DNA of 64,000 nucleotides from DASVDE01 sp036381235. Lineage in GTDB: Bacteria > Actinomycetota > Thermoleophilia > Solirubrobacterales > 70-9. A program made the translations under genes and the position numbers. Location: positions 109,521-173,520 of the forward strand of contig DASVDE010000004.1 of the NCBI GenBank assembly GCA_036381235.1. Direction: 5' to 3'. Shown in pieces: positions 26,500-34,983 of this stretch. Below the pieces are notes generated by a model, which was not told the DNA's origin, searched no databases, and saw only the letters and a list, made by a program, of their open reading frames with translations. Position 1 is the stretch's first letter, and each line of letters starts with the position of its first letter.

Positions 26500-28497
26500 T
26501 CAAGCGCCGGCGGTCATCCCGTCGAGGTCGCGGCGCAGCTCTTTCAGCTCATCGCGGATCCGCCCCGCCTCCTCGAAGCGCAGGTCGTCGGCGGCGGCGA
26601 GCATCTCCTCCTCGAGGGCGACGATCGTGCGCTCCAGCTCGGCTGGATCGGCGAACTCCTCGGAGCGACCTCGGCGGCGACGCTTAGGCGCCCGGTCCTC
26701 CATCGCCAGGAACTCGGCCATCTCGGAGATCCCCTTGCGCACCGTCGCCGGGGTGATCCCGTGCTCGGCGTTGTAGGCGAGCTGGATCGCGCGGCGGCGG
26801 TCGGTCTCGCGCATCGCGGCGCGCATCGCGTCGGTCTCCTTGTCGGCATACATCAGCACCGTGCCGTCGACGTTGCGGGCGGCGCGCCCGATCGTCTGCA
26901 CCAGGCTGGTCTCGCCGCGCAGGAAGCCCTCCTTGTCGGCGTCGAGGATCGCGACCAGCGAGACCTCGGGCAGGTCGAGGCCCTCGCGCAGCAGGTTGAC
27001 CCCGACCAGCACGTCGTACTCGCCCAGGCGCAGGTCGCGGATGATCTGGATCCGCTCCAGGGTGTCGACCTCGGAGTGCAGGTAGCGAACCTTGATCCCG
27101 TACTCGAGCAGGTAGGCGGTCAGGTCCTCGGCCATCTTCTTGGTCAGGGTCGTGACCAGCACTCGGTCGCCGGCCTCGGCTCGGGCCCTGATCTCGTTCA
27201 TCAGATCGTCGATCTGGTTCTTCGTCTCCCGCACCTCGATCGCCGGGTCGATGATTCCGGTTGGGCGGACGATCTGCTCGACGATCCGCGTCGACTCGGC
27301 CCGCTCGAACGGCCCCGGTGTCGCCGAGACCATCACCAACTGGTCGACCCGCTCGAGGAACTCGTCGAACTTGAGCGGCCGGTTGTCGATCGCCGAGGGG
27401 AGGCGGAAGCCGTAGTCGACCAGCGTCTGCTTGCGCGATCTGTCCCCCTCGTACATTCCCCCGATCTGGGGGATCGTCTGATGGGACTCGTCGACGAAGA
27501 CGACGAAGTCGTCGGGGAAATAGTCGATCAGCGTGTGGGGTGGACTGCCCGGCGGGCGGCCGTCGAGGATGCGCGAGTAGTTCTCGATCCCCGAGGTGAA
27601 GCCAAGTTCTTTCAGCATCTCGATGTCATAAGCGGTGCGCTGGCGCAGGCGGTGCGCCTCAAGCTGTTTGCCTTCCGCCTCCAGCTCGGCGGTGCGCGCG
27701 TTCAGCTCGGCACGGATCTCCTCGACGGAGCGCTCCAGCGTCTCGTCTTTGGTCACGTAGTGGGAGGCAGGCCAGACCGAGACGTGGTCGATCGTGTCGA
27801 GCACCTCGCCGGTCAGCGGGTCGAAGTGCTGGATCCCCTCGATCTCATCGTCGAACAGGGCGATCCGGTAGGCCGACTCCGCGTAGGACGGCATGATCTC
27901 CAGCACCTCCCCCCGCACCCGGAAGGAGCCGCGGCCGAGCACCGAGTCGTTGCGCTGGTACTGCATCTTCACCAGCTTGCGCAGCACCTCGTCGCGGTCG
28001 ATCTCCTCGCCGACCTTGAACAGCTGCATTTTCTCGTTGTAGACCTGGGGCGAGCCGATCCCGTAGATGCAAGAGACCGAGGCGACGATGATCACGTCGC
28101 GGCGGGCGAACAGCGCCGCCGTCGCCGCGTGGCGCAGCCGGTCGATCTCATCGTTGATCGAGGAGTCCTTCTCGATGTAGAGATCCTGGGCGGGGACGTA
28201 GGCCTCAGGCTGGTAGTAGTCGTAGTAAGAGACGAAGTACTCGACCGCGTTGTCGGGGAAGAACTCGCGAAACTCGTTGCAGAGCTGCGCGGCGAGCGTC
28301 TTGTTGTGGGCGATCACCAGCGAGGGGCGCTGGACCGCCTCGATCACGCCGGCCATGGTGAAGGTCTTGCCGGTTCCCGTCGCCCCAAGCAGCGTCTGGA
28401 AGCGCTCCCCCGCCGCCAGTCCTTCGGCCAGCCCGGCGATCGCCTTCGGCTGGTCCGCCGTCGGCGTGTAGGCCGGATTCAGCTTGAACTCGGGCAC
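26500..28497 (-). CDS. uvrB: excinuclease ABC subunit B
   Basis: The 665-residue helicase-like protein has Walker A TLLGATGTGKTFTMAGVI, the beta-hairpin YDYYQPEAYVP, VVFVDESHQTIPQIGGMY, LREGLDLPEVSLVAI and QTIGRAARN. A C-terminal UVR motif (IVALEEEMLAAADDLRFEEA) contacts UvrC. It verifies lesions delivered by UvrA. GTG 28497 begins PEFKLNPAYTPTADQPKAI, matching the family. It is monocistronic, between two secreted-protein genes. Confidence 0.98.
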   Translation of the reverse strand: MPEFKLNPAYTPTADQPKAIAGLAEGLAAGERFQTLLGATGTGKTFTMAGVIEAVQRPSLVIAHNKTLAAQLCNEFREFFPDNAVEYFVSYYDYYQPEAYVPAQDLYIEKDSSINDEIDRLRHAATAALFARRDVIIVASVSCIYGIGSPQVYNEKMQLFKVGEEIDRDEVLRKLVKMQYQRNDSVLGRGSFRVRGEVLEIMPSYAESAYRIALFDDEIEGIQHFDPLTGEVLDTIDHVSVWPASHYVTKDETLERSVEEIRAELNARTAELEAEGKQLEAHRLRQRTAYDIEMLKELGFTSGIENYSRILDGRPPGSPPHTLIDYFPDDFVVFVDESHQTIPQIGGMYEGDRSRKQTLVDYGFRLPSAIDNRPLKFDEFLERVDQLVMVSATPGPFERAESTRIVEQIVRPTGIIDPAIEVRETKNQIDDLMNEIRARAEAGDRVLVTTLTKKMAEDLTAYLLEYGIKVRYLHSEVDTLERIQIIRDLRLGEYDVLVGVNLLREGLDLPEVSLVAILDADKEGFLRGETSLVQTIGRAARNVDGTVLMYADKETDAMRAAMRETDRRRAIQLAYNAEHGITPATVRKGISEMAEFLAMEDRAPKRRRRGRSEEFADPAELERTIVALEEEMLAAADDLRFEEAGRIRDELKELRRDLDGMTAGA

Positions 28498-28542
28498 CGG
28501 GTGACCATAGCGGGGAGCCCGCTCACGAAACGATCGGCGGGT

Positions 28543-29553
28543 TTACGCGATGGGCCCCGGCGTCAGCGAGGACCAGCTCCCCACCAGCGCCGCGCAAGCG
28601 CTTCCCGCCGCCAAGCGGTAGTCGGCCTGTGCGCGGCTGAAGAAGAGGGGCGGCGTGGTGAGGTTGCTCGTCGCGGTGAAGCCGATGGCCGACGGGGCGA
28701 TGCCGCCGTTGCCGCTGTCGCGCACGCCGCCGGATATGCAGTTGCGAGTGACGAAATTGTCTTCGCCGGGAGGGGTGCCGGCGTCGTAGTAGGACTCGAC
28801 GTTGTAGCGGATCTTGGAGTTGGTGATGACGTTGCCCGAGACCCGAGTGTGGTCTGAGGAATCGGCCCCGAGACCTCCGAAGATGATGCCCTCGCCGTTG
28901 GCGTCGATCACGTTGCCTGCGATCGTCGTGTTCTGGGCATTCGGGTAGAGCTGGATCCCGCGGTCGGCGTTCTCATAGATCCAGTTGCCCCTGATCACGG
29001 TGCCGTCGGCGCGAGCGACGTAGATGCCGTGATCGTGGTTTGCCGCCGGCAGCACGCCGCAGTGGTGGATGCGGTTGGCTTCGATCAGCGTGTCATCGGC
29101 GTAGCCATAGGTGCGATGCCCGAGGTTGAAGCAGATCGCGGTGTGGTCGTTCGTCACATCGTTGCGGCGAAACACCGCGTGGTCGGCATTGACGGTGGGA
29201 CTCGGAAGGTTGTATGCGTTGGTGCCGTTGAGGAAGAGCCCCTCGACGGTGACGTAGTCGGCCCCGGCGGCGATCCAGAGGCGGCCGGTGAGCGTGGCTT
29301 CCTCGCCCGGGTAGTTGCGAAGCGTCACCCGGGAGCCCTCGCCGGTGCCGCCCACGGAGATTTTGACGTTCTGCGCGTAGGCGCCTTCCCGCAGGCAACC
29401 GGCCTCGCCGGCCGAGAGCGAGTCCACCAGCTTCTGCGCGGTCCCAAAGGGGGCGGCGGCCGTGCCGGGATTGGCGTCGGAGCCGGTCGGGGCCGCGAAC
29501 TTGGCGCAGGGCAATTCCGCGGCGCTCGCCTCGGGACTCAGAAAAAGACCCAC
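28543..29553 (-). CDS. secreted right-handed parallel beta-helix protein
   Basis: The protein consists of repeated short beta-helix rungs (VTLRNYPGEEATLTGR, DYVTVEGLFLNGTNAY, HAVFRRNDVTNDHTA, TLIEANRIHHCG, TVIRGNWIYENADRGIQL, TTIAGNVIDANGEGI, TRVSGNVITNSKI), like pectate-lyase-fold carbohydrate-active or surface proteins. The GTG at 29553 would give only a stub of a signal peptide (VGLFLSPEASA). The in-frame codons upstream extend it with LRLVAFAALIA, so the true start is probably 30-60 bases earlier at a non-standard or miscalled codon. Substrate unknown. Confidence 0.78.
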   Translation of the reverse strand: MGLFLSPEASAAELPCAKFAAPTGSDANPGTAAAPFGTAQKLVDSLSAGEAGCLREGAYAQNVKISVGGTGEGSRVTLRNYPGEEATLTGRLWIAAGADYVTVEGLFLNGTNAYNLPSPTVNADHAVFRRNDVTNDHTAICFNLGHRTYGYADDTLIEANRIHHCGVLPAANHDHGIYVARADGTVIRGNWIYENADRGIQLYPNAQNTTIAGNVIDANGEGIIFGGLGADSSDHTRVSGNVITNSKIRYNVESYYDAGTPPGEDNFVTRNCISGGVRDSGNGGIAPSAIGFTATSNLTTPPLFFSRAQADYRLAAGSACAALVGSWSSLTPGPIA

Positions 29554-29807
29554 GGCAATGAGCGCAGCAAAGGCAACGAGCCTAAGAATCCCCGCGCCTG
29601 AACGAAGCTTGTCTCCCTGCCCGATCAGAAGACCCGCTACCTCTAGCAGCTTTGCGACACCTATGTCAGGAAGGAGGGTTCAAAAGTTCCCTTTTTCCGC
29701 AGATTTTTGAACAGATTAAATTCCTCGATCAACCAGGCGACCGCTTTTCGGACGCCGGATTACAGCGATGCGCGACGTCCCTCAAACCTGGAAGACTGCG
29801 CGACCGA

Positions 29808-30173
29808 ATGAGTCGGTCCCAAAAAGCGCTGGCTGCCTTCTTCGGCTTCGCCGGCACGATGCACTTCGTGATCCCGCGCAGCTACGAGGCGATGATGCCC
29901 CCAAGCCTCCCTCTTCACAGAGAGGCGGTCGTGGTCAGCGGCATCGCCGAGATTGCCGGCGGCGCAGCGGTCCTCAGTCCCCGCACCCGTCGCTTCAGCC
30001 GCTGGTGGCTGCTGGCCCTGCTGCTCGCCGTTTTCCCCGCAAACGTCCACATGGCGATCAACCCCGAGCAGGTCCGGGGACTCGACCTGAACAAAATCCC
30101 GCGCTGGGCGCTCTGGGCCCGCCTCCCCCTTCAGCCCCTCTGCATGCTCTGGGTCTGGCGCGCTACGCGCTAG
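29808..30173 (+). CDS. DoxX-like small membrane protein
   Basis: The 121-residue protein starts at ATG 29808 with SRSQKALAAFFGFAGTMHFV. It has three or four hydrophobic helices, an SGIAEIAGG segment and LLLAVFPANVHMAIN, characteristic of the DoxX/DoxD-like family. It sits in the cytoplasmic membrane; the function is not established. Its stop shares the tetranucleotide CTAG with the stop of the convergent gene. The 254 bases upstream are unusually A/T-rich near 29690-29730 and probably hold its promoter, though no clear -10/-35 pair was assigned. Confidence 0.8.
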   Translation: MSRSQKALAAFFGFAGTMHFVIPRSYEAMMPPSLPLHREAVVVSGIAEIAGGAAVLSPRTRRFSRWWLLALLLAVFPANVHMAINPEQVRGLDLNKIPRWALWARLPLQPLCMLWVWRATR

Positions 30174-30694
30174 GGCAAAAATTGATCGAGCAGGCCCTGG
30201 GCGGGGCCGAAGAAGCTCTGGGCGCCGTCGAGCAGGGAGCGGGCGTTCTGGATCAGCTCGATCGCCTGGTCGAGCGGGATCTGGCGGACCGTGCTCTTCA
30301 GCGGCTCGGCCAGGAAGGGACTGAGGGCGCCGGCTTGCTCGGCGTCGTCGATCGCGCGGATTAGGCCGGAGCGGATCGCCCTCGCCAGCTCCGGGTCGTC
30401 GATGTCGTAGCGCTCGGTGAATTGCTCGCGCGCCTCAGGGGTTGCCAGAGCCTGAGCGAGGGCCTCTCGCGAGACCCCGAGCTGACAGGCGGCCCCGTCT
30501 AAGGCGGAGAGGGAGAACTGCTCGGCGATCTCTTGCAGATCCCCCGGATCGCGCCAGGGCCGGTCCTTGCACGGGTCCTGCGTCTTCGCCGGTGCATAGG
30601 AGGTACCGCCGGCCGCGAGGTAGACCCCAGAGAGCGCGACCGAGACCACGATCGAGCCGACCACCAACCATCCGCCGCGACCGAGCTTGCTCAT
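30170..30694 (-). CDS. membrane-anchored protein of unknown function, partner of the MFS transporter
   Basis: The 174-residue product has one N-terminal helix (GWLVVGSIVVSVALSGVYLAA), an extracytoplasmic region starting with a paired-cysteine segment (DPCKDRPW, AACQLG), and a helical remainder rich in leucine and glutamine. The ATG at 30694 overlaps the stop of an upstream 23-codon micro-ORF, and through two such micro-ORFs is chained to the MFS gene. The MFS protein has an extracytoplasmic insertion that could contact it. No family recognised. Confidence 0.75.
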   Translation of the reverse strand: MSKLGRGGWLVVGSIVVSVALSGVYLAAGGTSYAPAKTQDPCKDRPWRDPGDLQEIAEQFSLSALDGAACQLGVSREALAQALATPEAREQFTERYDIDDPELARAIRSGLIRAIDDAEQAGALSPFLAEPLKSTVRQIPLDQAIELIQNARSLLDGAQSFFGPAQGLLDQFLP

Positions 30695-30762
30695 AGCAAC
30701 GACTCCCGCTTCGCTCGCTGCGCAGAGAACCAGAGATGCATGCTTGCTCGCTCCGCGCTCAT
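30691..30762 (-). CDS. micro-ORF 2 (23 codons) in junction repeat
   Basis: It starts at ATG 30762, inside the stop of micro-ORF 1, and encodes the same 23-residue peptide. Its TGA overlaps the ATG of the membrane-anchored protein gene at 30694. It may be a translational-coupling linker rather than a gene with its own product. Confidence 0.4.
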   Translation of the reverse strand: MSAERASMHLWFSAQRAKRESLL

Positions 30763-30830
30763 AGCAACGATTCCCGCTTCGCTCGCTGCGCAGAGAACCA
30801 GAGATGCATGCTTGCTCGCTCCGCGCTCAT
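30759..30830 (-). CDS. micro-ORF 1 (23 codons) in junction repeat
   Basis: The ATG at 30830 overlaps the MFS stop (ATGA). The predicted peptide is MSAERASMHLWFSAQR followed by AKRESLL. The TGA overlaps the ATG of micro-ORF 2. The identical repeat and the chained overlaps suggest translation may pass through, but no recognisable Shine-Dalgarno sequence or homology supports a functional peptide. Confidence 0.4.
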   Translation of the reverse strand: MSAERASMHLWFSAQRAKRESLL

Positions 30831-32206
30831 AGTTCGATTCTCCTCGTCAGGCCGATCGGGATCAGGGCCAGCAGGCCCAGCAGGGCGCCAAGGCCGAACG
30901 AGGGGCTGAAGGCGTGGGTCGCGCCACGGTCGAGCTGATCCTGAAGGTCGGACTTGAGTTGAAGCACGTCGGCCCTGTCTCCAGGATCCTCGGGCAGCGG
31001 CTCGAAGGCCGGGCCGATCGTCGGCACCCTCCCCCGCTCACCCTCCAGCCGCAGGTTGATTCGCTGCGCCAACTCCAGCTTCAACAGCGGCGAGACCCTG
31101 GAGTCGAGAACGACCGCCGTGCCGGCGGCGATCGCGTCGCGGCGCTGCTCGGCGATGTCAGCGGTGAAGATCGGGGTAAGCGCCAGCAGCCCGATGACGA
31201 CCCCGGCGTGACGGGCCGAGATCGTCCAGCCACCGTGGATCGCCTGTGGAGAGCGGCCATGCAAGGCGGTCTCGGTCAGGGCCGAGAGGACCAGGGCCAG
31301 ACCCACCCCAACCAGCACCTGCGGCGGCAGGGTCAGCGCCACCTCGGCATGGGGCAGCAACGCCAACCCACCAAGCCCACCGGAGACGAGGATCGCCCCC
31401 GCCGCGGCCCGCGCCTTGGCGCTGGCGCCCCGCGAGCCAAGGCGGCTGCCGGCCAGCGCTGAGAGCGGCATCGCGCTGACCACGATCGCAGCGCCGATCG
31501 GGCTCAGCCGCCAACCCTCGATCAGCAGCAGGACCAGCAGGAAGAGGGCGGCGGCGATCGCCGCGGAGACCATCGCCAGCGACAGATTGGCGAGCAGATG
31601 CGGGCGACCGGTTGGTCGCAGCTCGGTCGAGACGATCCCGGTCGCGGCCTCATGCCTGGCAACGGCCAGGATCGGCACCGCGGCCACGATTGCGACCGGC
31701 ACCTGCAGGAGGAAGATCGACTGCCAGGAGACCAGCTCGGTGAGCAGGCCCCCGATGGCCGGGCCAAGCGCGGCACCCGTCGCGCCGGCGCTCGCCCAGA
31801 CGACGGTGGCGCGCTGCTCCGAGCCGACCGTGGCCGGCAACAGCTCCAGCACGGCGGTGACCGCCACAGCCCCTCCCAGCGCCTGCACGCAGCGAGCGGC
31901 GATCAATGTCGAGAGATGCGCGGAGGCACCGCAGGCGAGGCTCGCGCCGGCGAAGATCGCGAGCCCCACCGCCGCCGCCCGCCCGGGACCCACCCGGCGC
32001 GCGAGCTGGGCGGCGGGAACGGCGGTCAGCGCCATCACCAGGTTGAAGGACACGAGCACCCAGGTCACTCCGGCGACGCTGGTGTCCAACTCGCGGTAGA
32101 TCTGCGGCAGCGCCAGAACGACGACCGAGGAGTCGGCCAAAACCAATCCGACGGCAAGCGCCAGGGCGGCGACGCGCGGCCTGGGAGCGTCCCCGTTAAT
32201 AGCCAA
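30827..32206 (-). CDS. MFS transporter (DHA2-like, 14 helices)
   Basis: The protein has hydrophobic helices throughout, with PQIYRELDTSVAGVTWVLVSFNL near helix 2, the loop motif AQLARRVGPGRAA, and GAALGPAIGGLL of drug/proton antiporters. About 80 residues (from ADIAEQRRDAIAAG to LQDQLDRGATHAF) form a soluble insertion before the last helix. It probably exports a hydrophobic compound. TTG 32206 is preferred because longer frames would encode only an arginine/serine-rich antisense-like segment inside the transglycosylase gene. It ends RRIEL in an ATGA overlap with micro-ORF 1. Confidence 0.82.
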   Translation of the reverse strand: MAINGDAPRPRVAALALAVGLVLADSSVVVLALPQIYRELDTSVAGVTWVLVSFNLVMALTAVPAAQLARRVGPGRAAAVGLAIFAGASLACGASAHLSTLIAARCVQALGGAVAVTAVLELLPATVGSEQRATVVWASAGATGAALGPAIGGLLTELVSWQSIFLLQVPVAIVAAVPILAVARHEAATGIVSTELRPTGRPHLLANLSLAMVSAAIAAALFLLVLLLIEGWRLSPIGAAIVVSAMPLSALAGSRLGSRGASAKARAAAGAILVSGGLGGLALLPHAEVALTLPPQVLVGVGLALVLSALTETALHGRSPQAIHGGWTISARHAGVVIGLLALTPIFTADIAEQRRDAIAAGTAVVLDSRVSPLLKLELAQRINLRLEGERGRVPTIGPAFEPLPEDPGDRADVLQLKSDLQDQLDRGATHAFSPSFGLGALLGLLALIPIGLTRRIEL

Positions 32207-32777
32207 GCTCCTTCGCGTACTCCTCGCGGTAGGCGCGCTGCTTGTCGAGGACCTCGACAACGTAGCCTCGCGTCTCATCCAACGGAATCTCGTCCAGGGT
32301 CAACGCCGCCCCTCCCCACTGCTCGGCGTTGCCGGGCCCGGCGTTGTAGGCGGCCAGCGCCGCGACCTCGTTGCCGTCGTAGCGATCGAGCAGCTCACGC
32401 AGATAGAACGTTCCGTAGCGAATGTTGAGATCGGGATCGGAGAGGTCGCTGATCTTGAAGGTGGTGCCGCCGCTCAGCTTCTCGATCTCATGGGCGGTGA
32501 GGGGTGTTATCTGCATTAAGCCACGAGCGCCTGCGTGTGAGGTCTGGTCGCTGAAACGAGACTCGGCGTAGATGACCGCGGCGATCAGCGCCGCGTCGAC
32601 CTGCTTGTCGCGCGATTGCTGGCGGATTATGTCCTCGTGGCGGAGCGGCAGCGTCAGCTCCTGGATCACGTCGTCGAGCCTGCTGAATACGCCAAGCAGC
32701 ACACCGATTGCGACACCGGCCGCGACAACCGAGGCCCCGATCGCCACCCGCCGTCGCCGTCGCTGCCCCCGCTTCAT
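32196..32777 (-). CDS. membrane-anchored lytic transglycosylase (SLT domain)
   Basis: The 193-residue protein has a basic N-terminus and one membrane anchor (VAIGASVVAAGVAIGVLLGV). It is followed by a soluble-lytic-transglycosylase domain: AAVIYAESRF with the catalytic glutamate, SHAGARGLMQITPLTA, and AALAAYNAGPGNAEQW. It cleaves peptidoglycan glycan strands. It overlaps coaE by 4 bases upstream and the MFS start downstream. Confidence 0.92.
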   Translation of the reverse strand: MKRGQRRRRRVAIGASVVAAGVAIGVLLGVFSRLDDVIQELTLPLRHEDIIRQQSRDKQVDAALIAAVIYAESRFSDQTSHAGARGLMQITPLTAHEIEKLSGGTTFKISDLSDPDLNIRYGTFYLRELLDRYDGNEVAALAAYNAGPGNAEQWGGAALTLDEIPLDETRGYVVEVLDKQRAYREEYAKELGY

Positions 32778-33352
32778 CCAAGCAGGGTCTCGATCAGAAC
32801 GGACAGTGCAGCTTCGAGATCCTCGACGGAGCCGTTGTTCTCGACCACGTGCTCGGCGCGGGCAGCCTTCTCCTCCTGCGCCAGTTGACGCGCCTCGCGC
32901 TCACCGACGAGCGCATGGCCACGCGCCTCGGCGCGGGCGCGGCGAATCTGGTCGGAGGTGACGACGGCGACCGTGGTGTCGAAGACTTGCTCCATCTCGG
33001 TCTCGAACAGCAGCGGCACCTCGACCACGGCCACCTCGACATCCGCGGGCAGAGAAGTGAGCCAGGCGCCGAGCCGCTCGCCGACCAGGGGGTGGATCTG
33101 TGCCTCGAGCCAGGCCAGCTCGGCCGGATCGGCGAAGACGACCTCTCCGATCTTGGCCCGGTCGACCCGTCCCCCGGGCGCGACCTCAGACCCCCAGCGC
33201 TCCGTCAGCCGACCCTGCAGCGGTTCGGCATCAAGCAGCTCATGGACGACCGCGTCGCTGGAGATCGTCGCCGCGCCCAGCCGCTCGAAGGCCGCCAAGG
33301 CCTCGGACTTCCCCGCCGCGATGCCGCCGGTGAGGCCGATCGTCAGCGGCAT
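32774..33352 (-). CDS. coaE: dephospho-CoA kinase
   Basis: The 192-residue P-loop kinase has IGLTGGIAAGKSEALAAFE, ISSDAVVHELL, HPLVGERL and VPLLFETEMEQVFD. It phosphorylates dephospho-CoA, the last step of CoA synthesis; panBCD in the same window serve the same pathway. It lies downstream of rpsA, separated by the nested inverted repeat at 33361-33473, an order common in Actinobacteria. Confidence 0.97.
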   Translation of the reverse strand: MPLTIGLTGGIAAGKSEALAAFERLGAATISSDAVVHELLDAEPLQGRLTERWGSEVAPGGRVDRAKIGEVVFADPAELAWLEAQIHPLVGERLGAWLTSLPADVEVAVVEVPLLFETEMEQVFDTTVAVVTSDQIRRARAEARGHALVGEREARQLAQEEKAARAEHVVENNGSVEDLEAALSVLIETLLG

Positions 33353-33360
33353 GGTCGTTT

Positions 33361-33473
33361 AGGGCCTATCCCGACAGGGGCTCCGCTTAACTTTTTCGAG
33401 CCGCGTCTCAGCTGTCGACAATGGGAAACCGCGAAAAAGTACAAGACGCTCCACCCCTATCGGGATAGGCCCT
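33361..33473. repeat. 113-bp nested inverted repeat between rpsA and coaE (MITE-like or long terminator)
   Basis: The outer 20-base arms AGGGCCTATCCCGACAGGGG (33361-33380) and its complement at 33454-33473 differ at one position. Inside, ACTTTTTCG (33390-33398) is complementary to CGAAAAAGT (33432-33440). The element fills the whole rpsA-coaE gap and its right end touches the rpsA stop. It could be a miniature inverted-repeat element or a processing or attenuation structure. Confidence 0.75.
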
Positions 33474-34954
33474 CAGGACTCTGGAAGCTCTTCAGAGGCC
33501 GGAGTCTCCTCGTCGGCCTCGGGCTCGGCCTGCTCCGCCTCGGGCTCGGCTTGCTCGGCCTCGGACTCATCGTCGGCCTCAGAGACCTCAGCTTCAACCA
33601 CCGCGCCCTCGGCTTCATCTGCTTCGGCCTCAGCGGTGGGGTCTTCGATGGATTCCTCATCCGCATCTTCCGCGGGTGGCGCGGATGGTGAGGGGGCCGA
33701 GGACGAGACTTCGCCCGCAGGCTCCCCCTCATCAGCCGCGTCAGGACCCGCGGCTGATTCGCCTGAAGAAACTTCCGAACCCTCACCGCTGGCCGCAGCA
33801 AGCTGGGCGCCAAGATCGCTCATCGGCATGTTCTGGTCCTCGACCTGCTTGATGCTGAGCGAGAGGCGGCGGCGCTCCTCGTCGATCTCGAGGATCTTCA
33901 CGTTCAGCTTGGTGCCCGGCTCGACCACCTCGCTCGGATTCTCGACGTGGTGGTCGGCAAGCTCGGAGATGTGGACCAGGCCCTCGACCCCGGGCAGGAT
34001 CTCGACGAAGGCGCCGAAGGCGACGACCTTGGTCACCGTTCCCTCCAGCACGTTGCCTGGCCGGTGGGTGCTGACCACGCGCTGCCACGGATCCTCCTGC
34101 GTCTGCTTGAGGCCGAGTGAGATGCGCTGGCGGTCGCGGTCGATGTCCAGCACTTTGATCCGCACCGTGTCGCCGATCGCGACGACCTCGGAGGGATGGT
34201 TGACGTGACTCCAGGAAAGCTCTGAGATGTGGATCAGGCCGTCGATCCCGTCGAGGTCGACGAAGGCGCCGAAGTCGACGATGTTGGAGATCTTGCCCTC
34301 GACGACCTGGCCGGGCGCGAGGCGGCCGAGGATCTGCTCGCGGACTTCCTTGCGCTCCTCCTCCAGCACGGCGCGTCGCGAGAGGACCACGTTGTTGCGG
34401 CTGCGGTTCAGCTCTATCACTTTGCACTCGAGCGTCTGGCCGGTGAACTCCTCGAGGTTGTGTACGCGGCGGATGTCGACCAGCGAGGCGGGCCGGAAGC
34501 CGCGCACCCCGAGGTCGAGGATCAAGCCGCCCTTGACGACCTCGATCACGCTGCCCTCGACCGGCTCGCCCGACTCGGCGGCTGCCTCGATGCGACGCCA
34601 CGCCTTCTCGAAGCGGGCCCGCTTCTTGGAGAGGATCAGGCGTCCCTCCTGGTCCTCCTTGGTGAGGACGAGGGCGTCGATCTCCTCCCCCAGCTCAACC
34701 TCCTCGGCGGGATCGACCGACTTGCGGATCGAAAGCTCGTTCGAGGGGATGACCCCCTCCGACTTGTAGCCGATGTCGACCAGGACCTCGTCTTTGTCGA
34801 TCCGAACGACCTTGCCGTTGACCACATCCCCCTCTTCGAAGGAGACCATCGTCGCCGCGTAGTTGGGCACGATGTGCCCGTTGACCTGCAGCAGCAGGCC
34901 GCCGGAGCCCTCGACGGGAGTTCCCTCGGGCGCAGCGTTCGCAGGGGCGGTCAA
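33473..34954 (-). CDS. rpsA: 30S ribosomal protein S1
   Basis: The 493-residue protein has four S1 RNA-binding repeats (starting near FEEGDVVNGKVVRIDKDEVL, GEPVEGSVIEVVKGGLIL, GQVVEGKISNIVDFGAFV and GNVLEGTVTKVVAFGAFV), then a long acidic Glu/Ala/Ser tail of about 110 residues. It recruits mRNA to the 30S subunit. TTG 34954 is inferred because the region between it and the first S1 repeat resembles actinobacterial S1 leaders. ATG 34849 is an alternative. The gene is divergent from the reductase gene, with only ~30 bases between starts. Confidence 0.96.
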   Translation of the reverse strand: MTAPANAAPEGTPVEGSGGLLLQVNGHIVPNYAATMVSFEEGDVVNGKVVRIDKDEVLVDIGYKSEGVIPSNELSIRKSVDPAEEVELGEEIDALVLTKEDQEGRLILSKKRARFEKAWRRIEAAAESGEPVEGSVIEVVKGGLILDLGVRGFRPASLVDIRRVHNLEEFTGQTLECKVIELNRSRNNVVLSRRAVLEEERKEVREQILGRLAPGQVVEGKISNIVDFGAFVDLDGIDGLIHISELSWSHVNHPSEVVAIGDTVRIKVLDIDRDRQRISLGLKQTQEDPWQRVVSTHRPGNVLEGTVTKVVAFGAFVEILPGVEGLVHISELADHHVENPSEVVEPGTKLNVKILEIDEERRRLSLSIKQVEDQNMPMSDLGAQLAAASGEGSEVSSGESAAGPDAADEGEPAGEVSSSAPSPSAPPAEDADEESIEDPTAEAEADEAEGAVVEAEVSEADDESEAEQAEPEAEQAEPEADEETPASEELPES

Positions 34955-34983
34955 TGTGTCTGCGGCGGACACGGCGGCAGATA

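Larger units (their letters stand above)
30691..30830 (-). repeat. junction repeat family A, two tandem 68-bp copies
   Basis: Two near-identical copies (one base difference noted, GAA/GAG) with a 68-base period lie between the MFS gene and the 30170-30694 gene. Each begins ATGAGCGCGGAGCGAGCAAG on the minus strand and ends GTTGCTATGA, so the last bases form the start of the next copy or of the next gene. A diverged third copy is at 10056-10109. Confidence 0.9.

Noticed and set aside
26761..28857. Long plus-strand frame opposite uvrB
   Set aside because: The uvrB frame carries complete motifs; the opposite frame is a GC-driven shadow.
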